IMG/VR virus record: IMGVR_UViG_3300042484_003756
Span: 1 to 64,000 of that record
Length of the DNA stretch: 64,000 bases
Strand: one strand, 5' to 3'
Source: a virus
Shown here: positions 25,400 through 34,209 of the stretch, in pieces
How the letters are laid out: each line of letters begins with the position of its first letter
Numbering within the stretch: position 1 is the stretch's first letter
Made by a program: the position numbers and the translations under genes
The notes under the pieces: generated by a model
Told to the model about the DNA's origin: nothing
Database searches by the model: none
Seen by the model: the letters and a program-made list of their open reading frames with translations, nothing else

Positions 25400-26569
25400 C
25401 TAATAGTTTAACACCTCGAGCAACTTAATAATTTTTTCTTTCACAAGCCCAGGATAATTTCCAATATACCAAGAGAAGTTATGAATATGTTCAATATTAG
25501 GATAGTTTGAAAAATCATTATAGACAGACTTGAAAAAAGGCTGTCTCATTTGATTTCCACCACCAGACAATCCTCTTCTAAACTCTATGCCATTATTTTT
25601 AAGTTGTCTTTCCAAATCATTTCTTTTTGTAAAGTCTGATTCTTTTAAAATTACAATAAAAGCATAATTACAATTTCCCTCAGTATTTAAGGCAATATGA
25701 TATTTTGTAGGATCTAAATTTGATATAAATAGATCAAAATTTTCTCTTCTTTCTTGATTTTTATTATCAAGCTTAGGAAGTTGAGAAAGTCCTATAACAG
25801 CGTTGATTTCTGTGCTTCTAAAATTATGAGCTGGTCTAAGAAAAATAAAGTCTGGATTAAGATCAGGATTATCCATAGCAATAGAAATTTTCATAGTATC
25901 GCTTGTCATCTCTCTAGTCATACCATGAGATCTTAGAGCACGACAAACTTGATAAAATTCCCAATCATTTGTAGATATCATGCCACCTTCAATAGTAGAC
26001 ATGTGGTGCGCAAAATAAAAACTAAAATTGCTAGCAAAACCAAAATTCCCAACTTTACGTCCTTGGAAAGTTGTTCCATGAGACTCACAAACATCTTCAA
26101 TTAGTAAAATGTTATTATCTTTACATATTTTCAAAAGATCATTAGTTAGACCATTTATACCTAAAACGTGAGTAAGGAATATTGCTTTTGTATTGGGATT
26201 GATAGCAGATTTTAATTTCTCAATATCAAATGAAAGATTTGTTAAGTTTACATCAACAAATACTAATTTATGTCCAGCAAAAAGGACTGAAGAAATATCT
26301 GAAATCCAAGTAAGGGGTGGAACAATAATTTCTCCTTCACCTACTAAATGAGCTAAAGCAAGCATTGTTAATTCATTTGCAGAAGCTCCAGAGTTGACAA
26401 ATAAATTATATTTTGTACCAAGCCATTCACCCCAAGCATTTTCAAATTCAACAACTTTTGGTCCATTTGTTAATTTTGGAATTTTATCTTGTGACAAAAA
26501 ATCTATAACAGAATTGATGTCTTCTCTGTCTATATTGTCATTCATTAATGGTAAGAAAAATTTATCCAT
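25400..26569 (-). CDS. ColD-like PLP-dependent sugar 3-dehydratase
   Basis: 389 aa, matching the size of ColD (388 aa). DegT/DnrJ fold motifs are present (FVNSGASANEL, EDVCESHGT), but the PLP lysine is replaced: SFYFAHHMSTIEGGM has H188, the same residue number as the catalytic His188 of E. coli ColD. ColD converts GDP-4-keto-6-deoxymannose to the 3-deoxy sugar without an iron-sulfur cluster. No cysteine cluster is seen here. It follows the TPP-enzyme pair, one base after its stop. The substrate could be a different nucleotide sugar. Confidence 0.88.
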   Translation of the reverse strand: MDKFFLPLMNDNIDREDINSVIDFLSQDKIPKLTNGPKVVEFENAWGEWLGTKYNLFVNSGASANELTMLALAHLVGEGEIIVPPLTWISDISSVLFAGHKLVFVDVNLTNLSFDIEKLKSAINPNTKAIFLTHVLGINGLTNDLLKICKDNNILLIEDVCESHGTTFQGRKVGNFGFASNFSFYFAHHMSTIEGGMISTNDWEFYQVCRALRSHGMTREMTSDTMKISIAMDNPDLNPDFIFLRPAHNFRSTEINAVIGLSQLPKLDNKNQERRENFDLFISNLDPTKYHIALNTEGNCNYAFIVILKESDFTKRNDLERQLKNNGIEFRRGLSGGGNQMRQPFFKSVYNDFSNYPNIEHIHNFSWYIGNYPGLVKEKIIKLLEVLNY

Positions 26570-26570
26570 T

Positions 26571-27107
26571 TTATTTCTCGTTGTAGTAATCGCCCCATTC
26601 TACTAGGACTGTAGGTCTATTGTCAGTGCGTAAATATGCATATTTGTATGCTTCAAAGATTTGATCAGCATCGTCCAATCTTATTATATCTATAAAATCA
26701 CACATTGCTCTAAATCCACCTGTAAAGTCTGCAATGTGTTGATGTTGAGGATGTAATGGTCTTTGAGAACCAATAGAAGTTCTGATAATAATTTTTGGCT
26801 TATATCCACCATGGGACATAAGTTTAATTTTATCTACATGGTTGACAAGTTGATTTGCAGCTAGTAAAAGAAAATTCCATCTAGGGTATAGAGAAATAGG
26901 TACTGTGCCATTAAGTGCCAAACCTAACGTCACACCCATTTGCATATCTTCATTAACTGGCATTTCTAGCAACTTTGATTTTTCAATATTGGTCAAAGTA
27001 TTTGTCATAGCTGTACCCGGATATTCGACAGCTTGGCCAATAAAAATTGTATCCTGCTGTTCTCCAAGCCATTCCATAGATTTTTTTAATTCATCAAAAT
27101 ATTTCAT
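26571..27107 (-). CDS. TPP enzyme Pyr-domain subunit (E1 beta/transketolase C-half like), short
   Basis: 178 aa. VNEDMQMGVTLGLALNG carries the glutamate that activates the aminopyrimidine of TPP, and YPRWNFLLLAANQLVNHVDK and RTSIGSQRPLHPQHQHIAD match the E1 beta/transketolase Pyr domain. The C-terminal transketolase domain (about 130 residues) is missing. It starts at the TAATG overlap with the partner subunit at 27107. The two together would form a minimal alpha/beta enzyme transferring a 2-carbon or acyl unit. Confidence 0.85.
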   Translation of the reverse strand: MKYFDELKKSMEWLGEQQDTIFIGQAVEYPGTAMTNTLTNIEKSKLLEMPVNEDMQMGVTLGLALNGTVPISLYPRWNFLLLAANQLVNHVDKIKLMSHGGYKPKIIIRTSIGSQRPLHPQHQHIADFTGGFRAMCDFIDIIRLDDADQIFEAYKYAYLRTDNRPTVLVEWGDYYNEK

Positions 27108-27712
27108 TAAAATTGAATCCTCTTTCCAGCTCCAGCGTGAGGATAAATTGACTCATACTGATAATAAATAACTTTCTCTCTTGGTTGTTGAAAAAATAAA
27201 ACTTCAGAATTCCAAACTTTTCTTGTTTCTGTGCAAACAGATTTGTTATTGTCTTCAACAATAAAAGTTATAGGCAAGTTATGATTGACTGCATATTTCC
27301 AGTTTTCAAAAAATGCACCAGTTTCAGAAGCCATATCTCCCACAAAACACCAAACATGACCTGATTCATTTTTGATTTTTTTATCTACAGCAACTCCTAC
27401 TGATATAGGAATACTACCAGTAACAATTGCTGAAGAATAGATATTAAACTCAGGATAACATAAAGTAATTGAATTACCATCTAAAATATCTTGACGTAAC
27501 CTATCTTTAGGAACCCCTTTTAATAAACACTGATAATGTGATCTCCAAGTACAAAATATCCAATCTTCATCTTTAATTTTTTCGAAAATCTCAATAATTT
27601 TTGCTTCATTGCCTGAATACAAATGAATAGGAGCTTTTATGATTCCATTATTGAAACATTCTCCAATTTCTGTTTCAAAATCTATCAAATCTTGCTTGCT
27701 GTATTTAGTCAT
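27107..27712 (-). CDS. TPP enzyme PP-domain subunit (E1 alpha-like), short
   Basis: 201 aa. The TPP/Mg motif GDMASETGAFFENW...VEDNN corresponds to the GD-x(24-28)-N motif of E1 alpha and transketolase N-halves. VTGSIPISVGVAVDKK is the preceding conserved segment. Normal E1 alpha subunits are about 330 aa, so this is a shortened form. The pair is followed by the ColD-like dehydratase and the kinase, suggesting that the 2-carbon chemistry acts on or before the deoxysugar. A TATAAT-type box about 30 bases upstream (minus strand near 27746) and AGAGGC as RBS may start the unit. Confidence 0.85.
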   Translation of the reverse strand: MTKYSKQDLIDFETEIGECFNNGIIKAPIHLYSGNEAKIIEIFEKIKDEDWIFCTWRSHYQCLLKGVPKDRLRQDILDGNSITLCYPEFNIYSSAIVTGSIPISVGVAVDKKIKNESGHVWCFVGDMASETGAFFENWKYAVNHNLPITFIVEDNNKSVCTETRKVWNSEVLFFQQPREKVIYYQYESIYPHAGAGKRIQF

Positions 27713-27751
27713 ATAAAAATGCCTCTAATATTTATTTAATATTATAACTTA

Positions 27752-29272
27752 TTATCTTTCCAACTTTACTAATAGCATTTTTTCAATTGATTCAACAGCT
27801 CTTGGTCCATAAATGCTTTGGATTTTATCTTTAAAGCTCTGGTTCGAGTGATATTCATGAAAAGCATCATCTCTGAATTTTAAAATTTGATCTCTCGATA
27901 AATTTTCATGAATAACAGGTAAAGTTTTCTTTCCTAAAAAAGAATATTCTTCATATTCCTTAGGTAGTATTGAATTATTATCATAAGCCTCTTTATAAAT
28001 TTTACTACCAGGTAAAGCGATTGCAGGATATCCATTCCATCCACAAGTATTAAGTTTTTTTGAAAAATCTAAAGTTTCTTGCATTGTCTCCAAACTATCA
28101 CCAGGAAGACCAAAAATATAATTTGCCATAACTTGAATACCAGAGTCTTCAACTTGCTTTACGACTTTTTCAATATCTACATCTTCAAATTTGCCTTTAG
28201 TTACCTCTAATCTTACAGTTTTGTTGGCACTCTCGATTCCAAGAGCTAGCCATTTGATTCCAGCTGATTTGACTAAACTCAAAATCTCAGGATTTCTTAC
28301 AGTATCAATTCTGGAATATGCCCACATTCTAAACTCAGCGCCCATTCCAGATTCTGTAATCAAACTGCAAAGAGGTTCGTAATATTTTTTATTAAGTAAA
28401 AACATTTCATCTGTAATTTTGATTGTTCTTACTCCTAAGTCATAAAGTTTTTGAAACTCTTTAAAAATAAATTCTGGAGACCAAAATCTCATTTTTGAAT
28501 AATTGCTAGCAACACCAATTTCTTCATTATCATTTCTGTTTATAATATTAATCATACAAAATGAGCAGCCAAATTGACAGCCTAATGAAGTTTGAATTGC
28601 AGCATAAGGCGACCTGTTCTCATCAATGTACTCAGCATGCCAATATGGTGATCGATATAAATCTAAAGGCTTTTCTTTAAATGGAAGTAAGTCCCAAGCG
28701 TATCCTGGTAGATCTGTATCCATTTTTTCGTTTGGTACTATTTGTTCTGGATCATTAAAAATAATTTCTCCATCTTTTCGCCAAGCTATACCTTTAATAT
28801 CTTCTAAGTTTTCAAGATTGATATCTGTCTTCAAAATGTTTCTTAATGCATAAACACCTTCATTCATAAAAATAAAATCAATAGATTTCTCTTCAGTCAA
28901 AGTCTTTTTAGGCAGTGCTTGAACATAGGAGCCAACATATGAAATAGGTGTTTTTAATCCAGAATTTTTGATATATTCAGAAAATTTGACAGAATCAGTC
29001 ATTGATACTGTGCCAGAATTGACATTTTGACCATAAACAACAAAACATATCAACCTTGGATTTTTTTGTTCAATTCTTTTTAATCCTTCTTCAAAAGATA
29101 AATTTTCTGCATTCATATCGAGAATTGCAACTTTATAATCTACTGAACGGCAAGATTGAGCTAAAAGCAATGACCAAGTTGGAGGCTCAATAGCAGCTAA
29201 ATTATTAGCCAAACTTTGATAAACTATGTTAGATCCACCTGGATTTACAAACAAAACGTCTAAATTATTCAT
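27752..29272 (-). CDS. B12-binding-type radical SAM enzyme
   Basis: 506 aa. Residues about 1-180 look like a cobalamin-binding Rossmann domain (VLFVNPGG, PTWSLLLAQSC, YVGSYVQALPKKT), although I do not see a clear DxHxxG motif. The radical SAM domain has SLGCQFGCSFCMI, a CxxxCxxC cluster motif, near residues 226-238. Such enzymes often methylate unactivated carbons or rearrange carbon skeletons. A role in branching or methylating the island's sugar is an inference from context. The 164-base AT-rich gap upstream (29273-29436) probably holds the promoter (TATAAA near 29288 on the minus strand). Confidence 0.85.
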   Translation of the reverse strand: MNNLDVLFVNPGGSNIVYQSLANNLAAIEPPTWSLLLAQSCRSVDYKVAILDMNAENLSFEEGLKRIEQKNPRLICFVVYGQNVNSGTVSMTDSVKFSEYIKNSGLKTPISYVGSYVQALPKKTLTEEKSIDFIFMNEGVYALRNILKTDINLENLEDIKGIAWRKDGEIIFNDPEQIVPNEKMDTDLPGYAWDLLPFKEKPLDLYRSPYWHAEYIDENRSPYAAIQTSLGCQFGCSFCMINIINRNDNEEIGVASNYSKMRFWSPEFIFKEFQKLYDLGVRTIKITDEMFLLNKKYYEPLCSLITESGMGAEFRMWAYSRIDTVRNPEILSLVKSAGIKWLALGIESANKTVRLEVTKGKFEDVDIEKVVKQVEDSGIQVMANYIFGLPGDSLETMQETLDFSKKLNTCGWNGYPAIALPGSKIYKEAYDNNSILPKEYEEYSFLGKKTLPVIHENLSRDQILKFRDDAFHEYHSNQSFKDKIQSIYGPRAVESIEKMLLVKLER

Positions 29273-29436
29273 ATATTTTTATCTTTTATAATTAAATTTT
29301 TATTAAGCATCTAATGTAAATAAAAATGTAATGTACTCTATTTTACGTTGCATTTTTGTAATTTGAAATTTTATGATTTATTCATTCAAAAAACATTTTT
29401 TATAAGTTATCAATTGAATCAAATTATCATTTTTTC

Positions 29437-30378
29437 TTAAAGATTAGTAAAATCTTTATTCTTGAAATTTGATATCATCTTATAAGCACTCAATAATTCT
29501 TGAATTCCAGCGTCTAAAGAATAATCGCAGAACCATCCTGTTTTTTCAAGTTTTTCATTAGAAACAATATAATTTCTCTTATCGAAATCTTCCTTGAATT
29601 GTTCTTCAATGATTACCAAATTTGGAACATATTCCTTGATTTTCTGAGCAAGTTGAAGCTTAGACATATTTGCAGAAGTAAGACCAACATTAAATGAATT
29701 ATTGTTGCAAGTCTGGTAATTTTCAATTAAATGGACAAATGCCTTAGCAACGTCTCTCACATGAACATAGTTTCTAAGAAAATGTGATTCAAATAAAACT
29801 AAAAACTCATCAGTAAAAGCCCTGTAAGTAAAATCATTAACGAGTAAATCCATTCTTTGACGATATGAAACTCCAAACACTGTAGCAAGTCTAAGAGAAA
29901 TTCCATTACCAGAATCTAGAACTGCTTTTTCTGCATCACACTTCGTTTGTGCATATAATGAAAGTGGATTGAATGGACTTTCTTCAGTGATGATAGTGTC
30001 TGAACTGCCATATTGAGAATTTGTGTTTGGAACAAGAAGTTTTTGACTGCTTCTCATATAAGCAATAATGTCGTCAATTTGTTGATAATTTATAGCTACT
30101 GTTAGATCTGGATCTTTTTTACAAGCTGGCATACCAACAATTGCTGCTAAAGGAATGATAATGTCATTAGCTTCCACAAGATCTGACAAGAGTTGATAAT
30201 CACGTACATCACCAACTACAAGTTTGAAGTTTTTATTATGGCAAAATGAAGTCAACGAAAGTTGCTTGTAAACAAGACTGTCTAAAACAGTAACTTGATA
30301 TCCTTTAGATAAAAGAACTTCTGTTAATGTAGATCCAAGATATCCAGCTCCACCAGTAATTAGCACCTTCTCTATCAC
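29437..30378 (-). CDS. NAD-dependent sugar epimerase/dehydratase (extended SDR)
   Basis: 313 aa from a GTG at 30378 that overlaps the previous stop as GTGA. ITGGAGYLGS is the NAD-binding GxxGxxG motif; the catalytic pair is YAQTK (Y-x3-K); DVAKAFVHL is typical of sugar SDRs. It resembles UDP-hexose 4-epimerase and related enzymes. The exact substrate cannot be told. It is the second gene of a minus-strand unit started by a promoter box at 30783-30789. Confidence 0.85.
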   Translation of the reverse strand: MIEKVLITGGAGYLGSTLTEVLLSKGYQVTVLDSLVYKQLSLTSFCHNKNFKLVVGDVRDYQLLSDLVEANDIIIPLAAIVGMPACKKDPDLTVAINYQQIDDIIAYMRSSQKLLVPNTNSQYGSSDTIITEESPFNPLSLYAQTKCDAEKAVLDSGNGISLRLATVFGVSYRQRMDLLVNDFTYRAFTDEFLVLFESHFLRNYVHVRDVAKAFVHLIENYQTCNNNSFNVGLTSANMSKLQLAQKIKEYVPNLVIIEEQFKEDFDKRNYIVSNEKLEKTGWFCDYSLDAGIQELLSAYKMISNFKNKDFTNL

Positions 30379-30776
30379 CAGCTAATCTCCCAATCTTTAA
30401 AATCTGCGGCTAAACAATCAATCTTGTAATCTTTTCTACCACCAACTACTTCTTGAATTTTATTTTTAGCTGTATTTCTAATACCATTCAAGCCGTGAGT
30501 TAACTCAAGGCTGTTTCCTTCTTTGATGCCTTTTCTATAGTTAGATTCATTTTGCCATATATGCAGATTCATTTGTGCTAAAACTACAATAGCTCTAATA
30601 GTTTCAGCATCAATTTTGTTTTTATTCTCATCTAAAAGAAATTGTATGTCGTGGATAATGTCTTTTATTTCTTGAGCATAAGCCTCTTTATTATCTACAA
30701 TAAAAACTTCTTTAAGTTGAATTATTGAAAGGCGATCAATGAGCTCAGAAAGTGTAGGTAAGTATTTTCTAGACAT
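30375..30776 (-). CDS. Small helical protein, sugar-cluster associated
   Basis: 133 aa, helical. The N-terminal LPTLSELIDRLSIIQLKEVF recalls the LIDRLSI segment of DUF4254-type proteins, but this match is tentative. The ATG lies exactly six bases after a minus-strand GTATAAT box, so the message would be leaderless. It is coupled by a 4-base overlap to the epimerase that follows. Function unknown. Confidence 0.65.
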   Translation of the reverse strand: MSRKYLPTLSELIDRLSIIQLKEVFIVDNKEAYAQEIKDIIHDIQFLLDENKNKIDAETIRAIVVLAQMNLHIWQNESNYRKGIKEGNSLELTHGLNGIRNTAKNKIQEVVGGRKDYKIDCLAADFKDWEISW

Positions 30777-30782
30777 AATCTA

Positions 30783-30789
30783 ATTATAC
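30783..30789 (-). promoter_or_regulatory. GTATAAT promoter box for the minus-strand sugar unit
   Basis: On the minus strand, GTATAAT lies six bases before the ATG at 30776. A weak TTGATT lies 19 bp upstream. It is back-to-back with the plus-strand box at 30820, so the gap is a compact divergent promoter. Confidence 0.65.
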
Positions 30790-30819
30790 TTCGTTTTGAG
30801 CTTCGTAAATCAATGTAAT

Positions 30820-30826
30820 GTATAAT
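30820..30826 (+). promoter_or_regulatory. GTATAAT promoter box for the plus-strand sugar unit
   Basis: GTATAAT is nine bases before the ATG at 30836. It overlaps an upstream in-frame ATG at 30818, which is therefore unlikely to be used. A weak TTGAGC lies 19 bp upstream. Confidence 0.6.
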
Positions 30827-30835
30827 TACCTAAGT

Positions 30836-31801
30836 ATGATAAAAAATGTAGTATTATTCAACGACCACGGTATAGGTGATTTGATATGGTCAAGACATAT
30901 TGTGAATTATATTTTACCGCATTTACAAAAGCAAAATATCAGTTTGAGTTTCAATCATAAATACAATAAAAGTATATTAAATTTTAATGAAAATATTACA
31001 TTAGGTAGTTATCGTGATTGCATAAGTTTCATTTCTCCAATAAATGAGCAAAATATGTATCCAATTCATTGCCCTCATGCAAGTATTACTTATGAAAATT
31101 TTGTTTTTATAAACACTTGGCTTTTGTTTTCAAATTCATATTTGAGTGAACTTCGCAATTTAAACAACCCTGAAAACAATCCTGAAAATATGTCTGTAAA
31201 TTTAGTCAATTTTGATATTTTAGCTTTATTAGCAAATGATATTATAAATATTATAGAAAAAAAATGTAATATTTCTATTCCGAAAGCTACTGGAGATTTG
31301 TTATTTCCACATTGCAATAAGAACTTATGCAAAATAGATCAAATTGATAGGTTTTTTGAAAATCAAAAATTTTCTAATTATGTTTTAGTTTCAAATGGTG
31401 ATTCTAGAAGCGGTCAAACTGAAAATTTCAATGTTTATGAGTGGCTTGAACCTGTAATTCAAATGTATCCAGATTGTGGATTTATTTTTACTGAAAAAAT
31501 ACTTAAAACCAATTATAAAAATGTAATTACGACTTCTAACTTTCCAGCTAGGCAGTCACTAGATAATATTGAATATATGAGTACAAAATGCAAAGTACTT
31601 TTTACGAGATCTAGCGGTCCAGGTCATATATTTTTCAATAGAGATAATTGTTTTGATTCTAGCAAAACTATAATTGCATATACTAAACACAAAAACACAG
31701 CTTTTTTGTATGAAAAAGGTACTTGTAATTATATCTGGAGCAATATTTTTACTCAAGAAAATTTAGTTGAAAATTTTAAAAATGTTTTATCTGAAATATA
31801 A
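30836..31801 (+). CDS. GT-B/GT9-like glycosyltransferase
   Basis: 321 aa from the ATG at 30836. The upstream ATG at 30818 overlaps the promoter box and is rejected. FNDHGIGDLIWS near the N-terminus fits the 'G-GD' segment of heptosyltransferase-type (GT9) enzymes, and FTRSSGPGHIFF in the C-terminal half fits the donor-binding segment of such GT-B folds. It probably transfers the sugar product to an acceptor. Specificity is unknown. It is followed after nine bases by the RmlB-like gene. Confidence 0.6.
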   Translation: MIKNVVLFNDHGIGDLIWSRHIVNYILPHLQKQNISLSFNHKYNKSILNFNENITLGSYRDCISFISPINEQNMYPIHCPHASITYENFVFINTWLLFSNSYLSELRNLNNPENNPENMSVNLVNFDILALLANDIINIIEKKCNISIPKATGDLLFPHCNKNLCKIDQIDRFFENQKFSNYVLVSNGDSRSGQTENFNVYEWLEPVIQMYPDCGFIFTEKILKTNYKNVITTSNFPARQSLDNIEYMSTKCKVLFTRSSGPGHIFFNRDNCFDSSKTIIAYTKHKNTAFLYEKGTCNYIWSNIFTQENLVENFKNVLSEI

Positions 31802-31810
31802 GGAATAAAA

Positions 31811-32764
31811 ATGAAAATTGCATATGTGACAGGTTGCTTAGGTTTTATTGGAAGGCATGTTACTCAATGCCTTTTAGAAAAAGATTTTTATGTGTATGGT
31901 ATTGACAATTGCACTTACGCATCAGACCTGAGTTGCATTGAAATTTTTTCTTCTTATAAAAATTTTAAGTTTGAGAATAAAAATATTTGTGATATCAACA
32001 GATTAGTAGATTGTGATTATTTTATAAATATTGCTGCTGAAACTCATGTTGATAATTCTATTAGAGATAGTAAAATTTTTATTGATTCAAACATTTATGG
32101 AGTCCATAACATACTAGAGCTTCTTAAAGTTTATAAAAAAGAAGGCTATGTTGTTCCAAGATTAATTCATTTTAGCACTGACGAGGTATACGGAGATATA
32201 TCTGAAGGTGAACATTTTGAAACAGACATTCTAAAACCTAGCAATCCATATTCCGCTTCAAAAGCTTCTGCAGATCAACTTATAATTGCTTGGTCTAGAA
32301 CTTATGATATTCCATATAATATCATCAGACCTACAAATAATTATGGTATAGGTCAATACGTTGAAAAGTTGATTCCTAAAGCTTGTAAATTTATTGGATT
32401 AGGAAGAAAAATACCTCTTCATAATCAAGGTACTCCGATTCGTAATTGGTTACACGCAAAAGATACAGCCAGAGCTGTACTTTCTATTATTGATTCAGGT
32501 TTAGCTAATGAAATTTACAATGTAGCTGGTGGATTTGAACAATCAAACATAGAGACAGTTAAAAAAGTAATCAATACATATTATGGAAAAGAAATGCCAA
32601 ATTATGAAAATTTTGTAAATTTTGGAATTGAAAGACCTGGACAAGATGTCAGATATGCACTTAATGATGACAAGATTCGCAGCTTAGGATGGAGACCATT
32701 GTGCGTTTTTGATGATGAGATTGCTCATATAGTTGAATATTACAAAAACAACTTCATTTGGTAG
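31811..32764 (+). CDS. rmlB-like: dTDP-glucose 4,6-dehydratase-like (RmlB family)
   Basis: 317 aa with AAGGA upstream. VTGCLGFIGRHV (GxxGxxG) binds NAD. The 4,6-dehydratase signature STDEVYG places T123, D124 and E125 in the active site, with Y147 and K151 (YSASK). RPTNNYGIGQYVEKLIPK is a typical RmlB segment. It would make a 4-keto-6-deoxy nucleotide sugar, the kind of substrate needed by the two His-type 3-dehydratases. Whether the carrier is dTDP, CDP or GDP cannot be read from motifs. Confidence 0.9.
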   Translation: MKIAYVTGCLGFIGRHVTQCLLEKDFYVYGIDNCTYASDLSCIEIFSSYKNFKFENKNICDINRLVDCDYFINIAAETHVDNSIRDSKIFIDSNIYGVHNILELLKVYKKEGYVVPRLIHFSTDEVYGDISEGEHFETDILKPSNPYSASKASADQLIIAWSRTYDIPYNIIRPTNNYGIGQYVEKLIPKACKFIGLGRKIPLHNQGTPIRNWLHAKDTARAVLSIIDSGLANEIYNVAGGFEQSNIETVKKVINTYYGKEMPNYENFVNFGIERPGQDVRYALNDDKIRSLGWRPLCVFDDEIAHIVEYYKNNFIW

Positions 32765-32767
32765 AAT
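32761..32767 (+). promoter_or_regulatory. Variant promoter box GTAGAAT six bases before an ATG
   Basis: GTAGAAT-N6-ATG precedes the gene at 32774 and has the same spacing as the GTATAAT boxes, with one mismatch. It overlaps the end of the RmlB-like gene. It could be a weaker internal promoter of the same class. Confidence 0.35.
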
Positions 32768-32773
32768 ATATAT

Positions 32774-33574
32774 ATGAATAATAGAGAATTTGAATGTGTA
32801 AGAATTCTTACAGACTTGGTTGAAAATTATGGACTTGTTGGAATTAAAACAAGTTTTGAAGATGAAGGTGCAAGTTTCAATGAAGTTCTCAGACTTAAAG
32901 AAATTTGTAATCAATCAAAAACCAAAGTTACATTAAAGATTGGTGGTCCAGAAGCCATAAGAGACATCAAAGATTCTATGATAATTGGTGTAAAAGGCTT
33001 AGTGGCTCCAATGGTTGAGTCTGAATTTGGACTTACTAAATTTATTAATGCTGTAAATAACAATTTACCTGTTGAAGTTGTCAGTTCGTTGCAGCTTAAT
33101 GTAAATATTGAAACTATTACTGCTGTTTCAAATATTGATAAAATTTTATCCAACAAGCAAGCTGAGGCATTGTATGGAGTTACTCTTGGGAGAGTTGATT
33201 TAGTTTCATCAATGGGCCTTAATAGAAATTCTGTAAATTCTGAAGACATTTACAATATTGCACACAATGTTTTTGAAAAGACAAAAAAATTAGGCGCAAA
33301 AGCTTGTGTTGGCGGTGCTGTATCTATTGATTCTTTAGATTTCTTGAAAAAACTGCACTCTGAAAAATTACTAGACAAATTTGAAACCAGATACGCAATC
33401 TTTGATCCATCTATTACATTGAAAAACTTATCAAGAGCCCTATTTAAAGCTCAAATGCTTGAATATGAATGGCTTACTAATAAGATGGAATATTATCAAA
33501 ATCAAGCTAATCAAGATGAAACTAGACTGAAAATGATTCAGTCACGCATCAATCAGTCGGCATCTGAACTTTGA
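32774..33574 (+). CDS. HpcH/HpaI aldolase/citrate lyase family protein
   Basis: 266 aa. KIGGPEA, GLVAPMVESEFGL and GRVDLVSSMGLN match the metal-binding and substrate loops of HpcH/HpaI class II aldolases (Glu in PMVES, Asp in RVD). These catalyse pyruvate or 2-keto acid aldol reactions. The stop overlaps the TTG start of the next gene (TTGA). In context it may make or cleave a carbon-carbon bond in a keto sugar. Confidence 0.8.
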   Translation: MNNREFECVRILTDLVENYGLVGIKTSFEDEGASFNEVLRLKEICNQSKTKVTLKIGGPEAIRDIKDSMIIGVKGLVAPMVESEFGLTKFINAVNNNLPVEVVSSLQLNVNIETITAVSNIDKILSNKQAEALYGVTLGRVDLVSSMGLNRNSVNSEDIYNIAHNVFEKTKKLGAKACVGGAVSIDSLDFLKKLHSEKLLDKFETRYAIFDPSITLKNLSRALFKAQMLEYEWLTNKMEYYQNQANQDETRLKMIQSRINQSASEL

Positions 33575-34209
33575 GAGTACTTGTCACTGGTGGATCAAGA
33601 GGAATTGGTAAAGATATTTGTGACAAGTTTAAAAATGAAGGTCATGAAGTTATATCCCCATCTCGTGAAGAACTTGATTTATCTAAACCTTTTTTATTTA
33701 CTCCTGAAAAGATTGACATACTAGTAAATAATGCTGGAATCAATATAGTAGATTCTATCTTTGAAGGTGAGAATTACGAAGAATTAATGACAGTAAATTA
33801 TTTCTCGCCTTTAAGATTATTCAAGCTTTGTTTGCCTTATATGAAGAAGCAAAACTATGGAAGAATTATCAACATAGGAAGTGTTTGGATTGATTATGCA
33901 AAACCTGGAAGATCCTCATATAGTGCTAGTAAAAATGCCTTACACTCTCTTACAAAAGCTATAACTGCTGAGTATGGTACTTATAATATTTTGGCAAATA
34001 CTGTGTCTCCAGGGTTTTTTATTACAGATATGACTTTTAAAAATAATACAGAAGAAGATTTGAAAGATTTAAGAAGTAAAATTCCACTTGGTAGATTAGG
34101 ATATACAAATGAAGTTGCAGATTTAGTATATTTTTTGAGTATACAAAATTCATATATATCTGGGCAAAATATAGTTATAGATGGTGGTTACTCATGTACA
34201 GCCAAATAA
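33571..34209 (+). CDS. Short-chain dehydrogenase/reductase (FabG-like)
   Basis: 212 aa from a TTG start that overlaps the upstream TGA. VTGGSRGIGKDI binds NAD(P), LVNNAGIN is the SDR NNAG motif, IGSVW gives the catalytic serine and YSASKNALHSL gives Tyr and Lys. It would reduce or oxidise a keto intermediate. It overlaps the cyclase gene by 16 bases. Confidence 0.9.
   Translation: MRVLVTGGSRGIGKDICDKFKNEGHEVISPSREELDLSKPFLFTPEKIDILVNNAGINIVDSIFEGENYEELMTVNYFSPLRLFKLCLPYMKKQNYGRIINIGSVWIDYAKPGRSSYSASKNALHSLTKAITAEYGTYNILANTVSPGFFITDMTFKNNTEEDLKDLRSKIPLGRLGYTNEVADLVYFLSIQNSYISGQNIVIDGGYSCTAK

Noticed and set aside
25400-26569. Aminotransferase assignment for the second DegT-fold gene
   Set aside because: The lysine position is H188 as in ColD.
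30818-30835. Upstream ATG of the glycosyltransferase gene
   Set aside because: It overlaps the GTATAAT box at 30820-30826, so it would lie upstream of the transcript start; the ATG at 30836 fits better.
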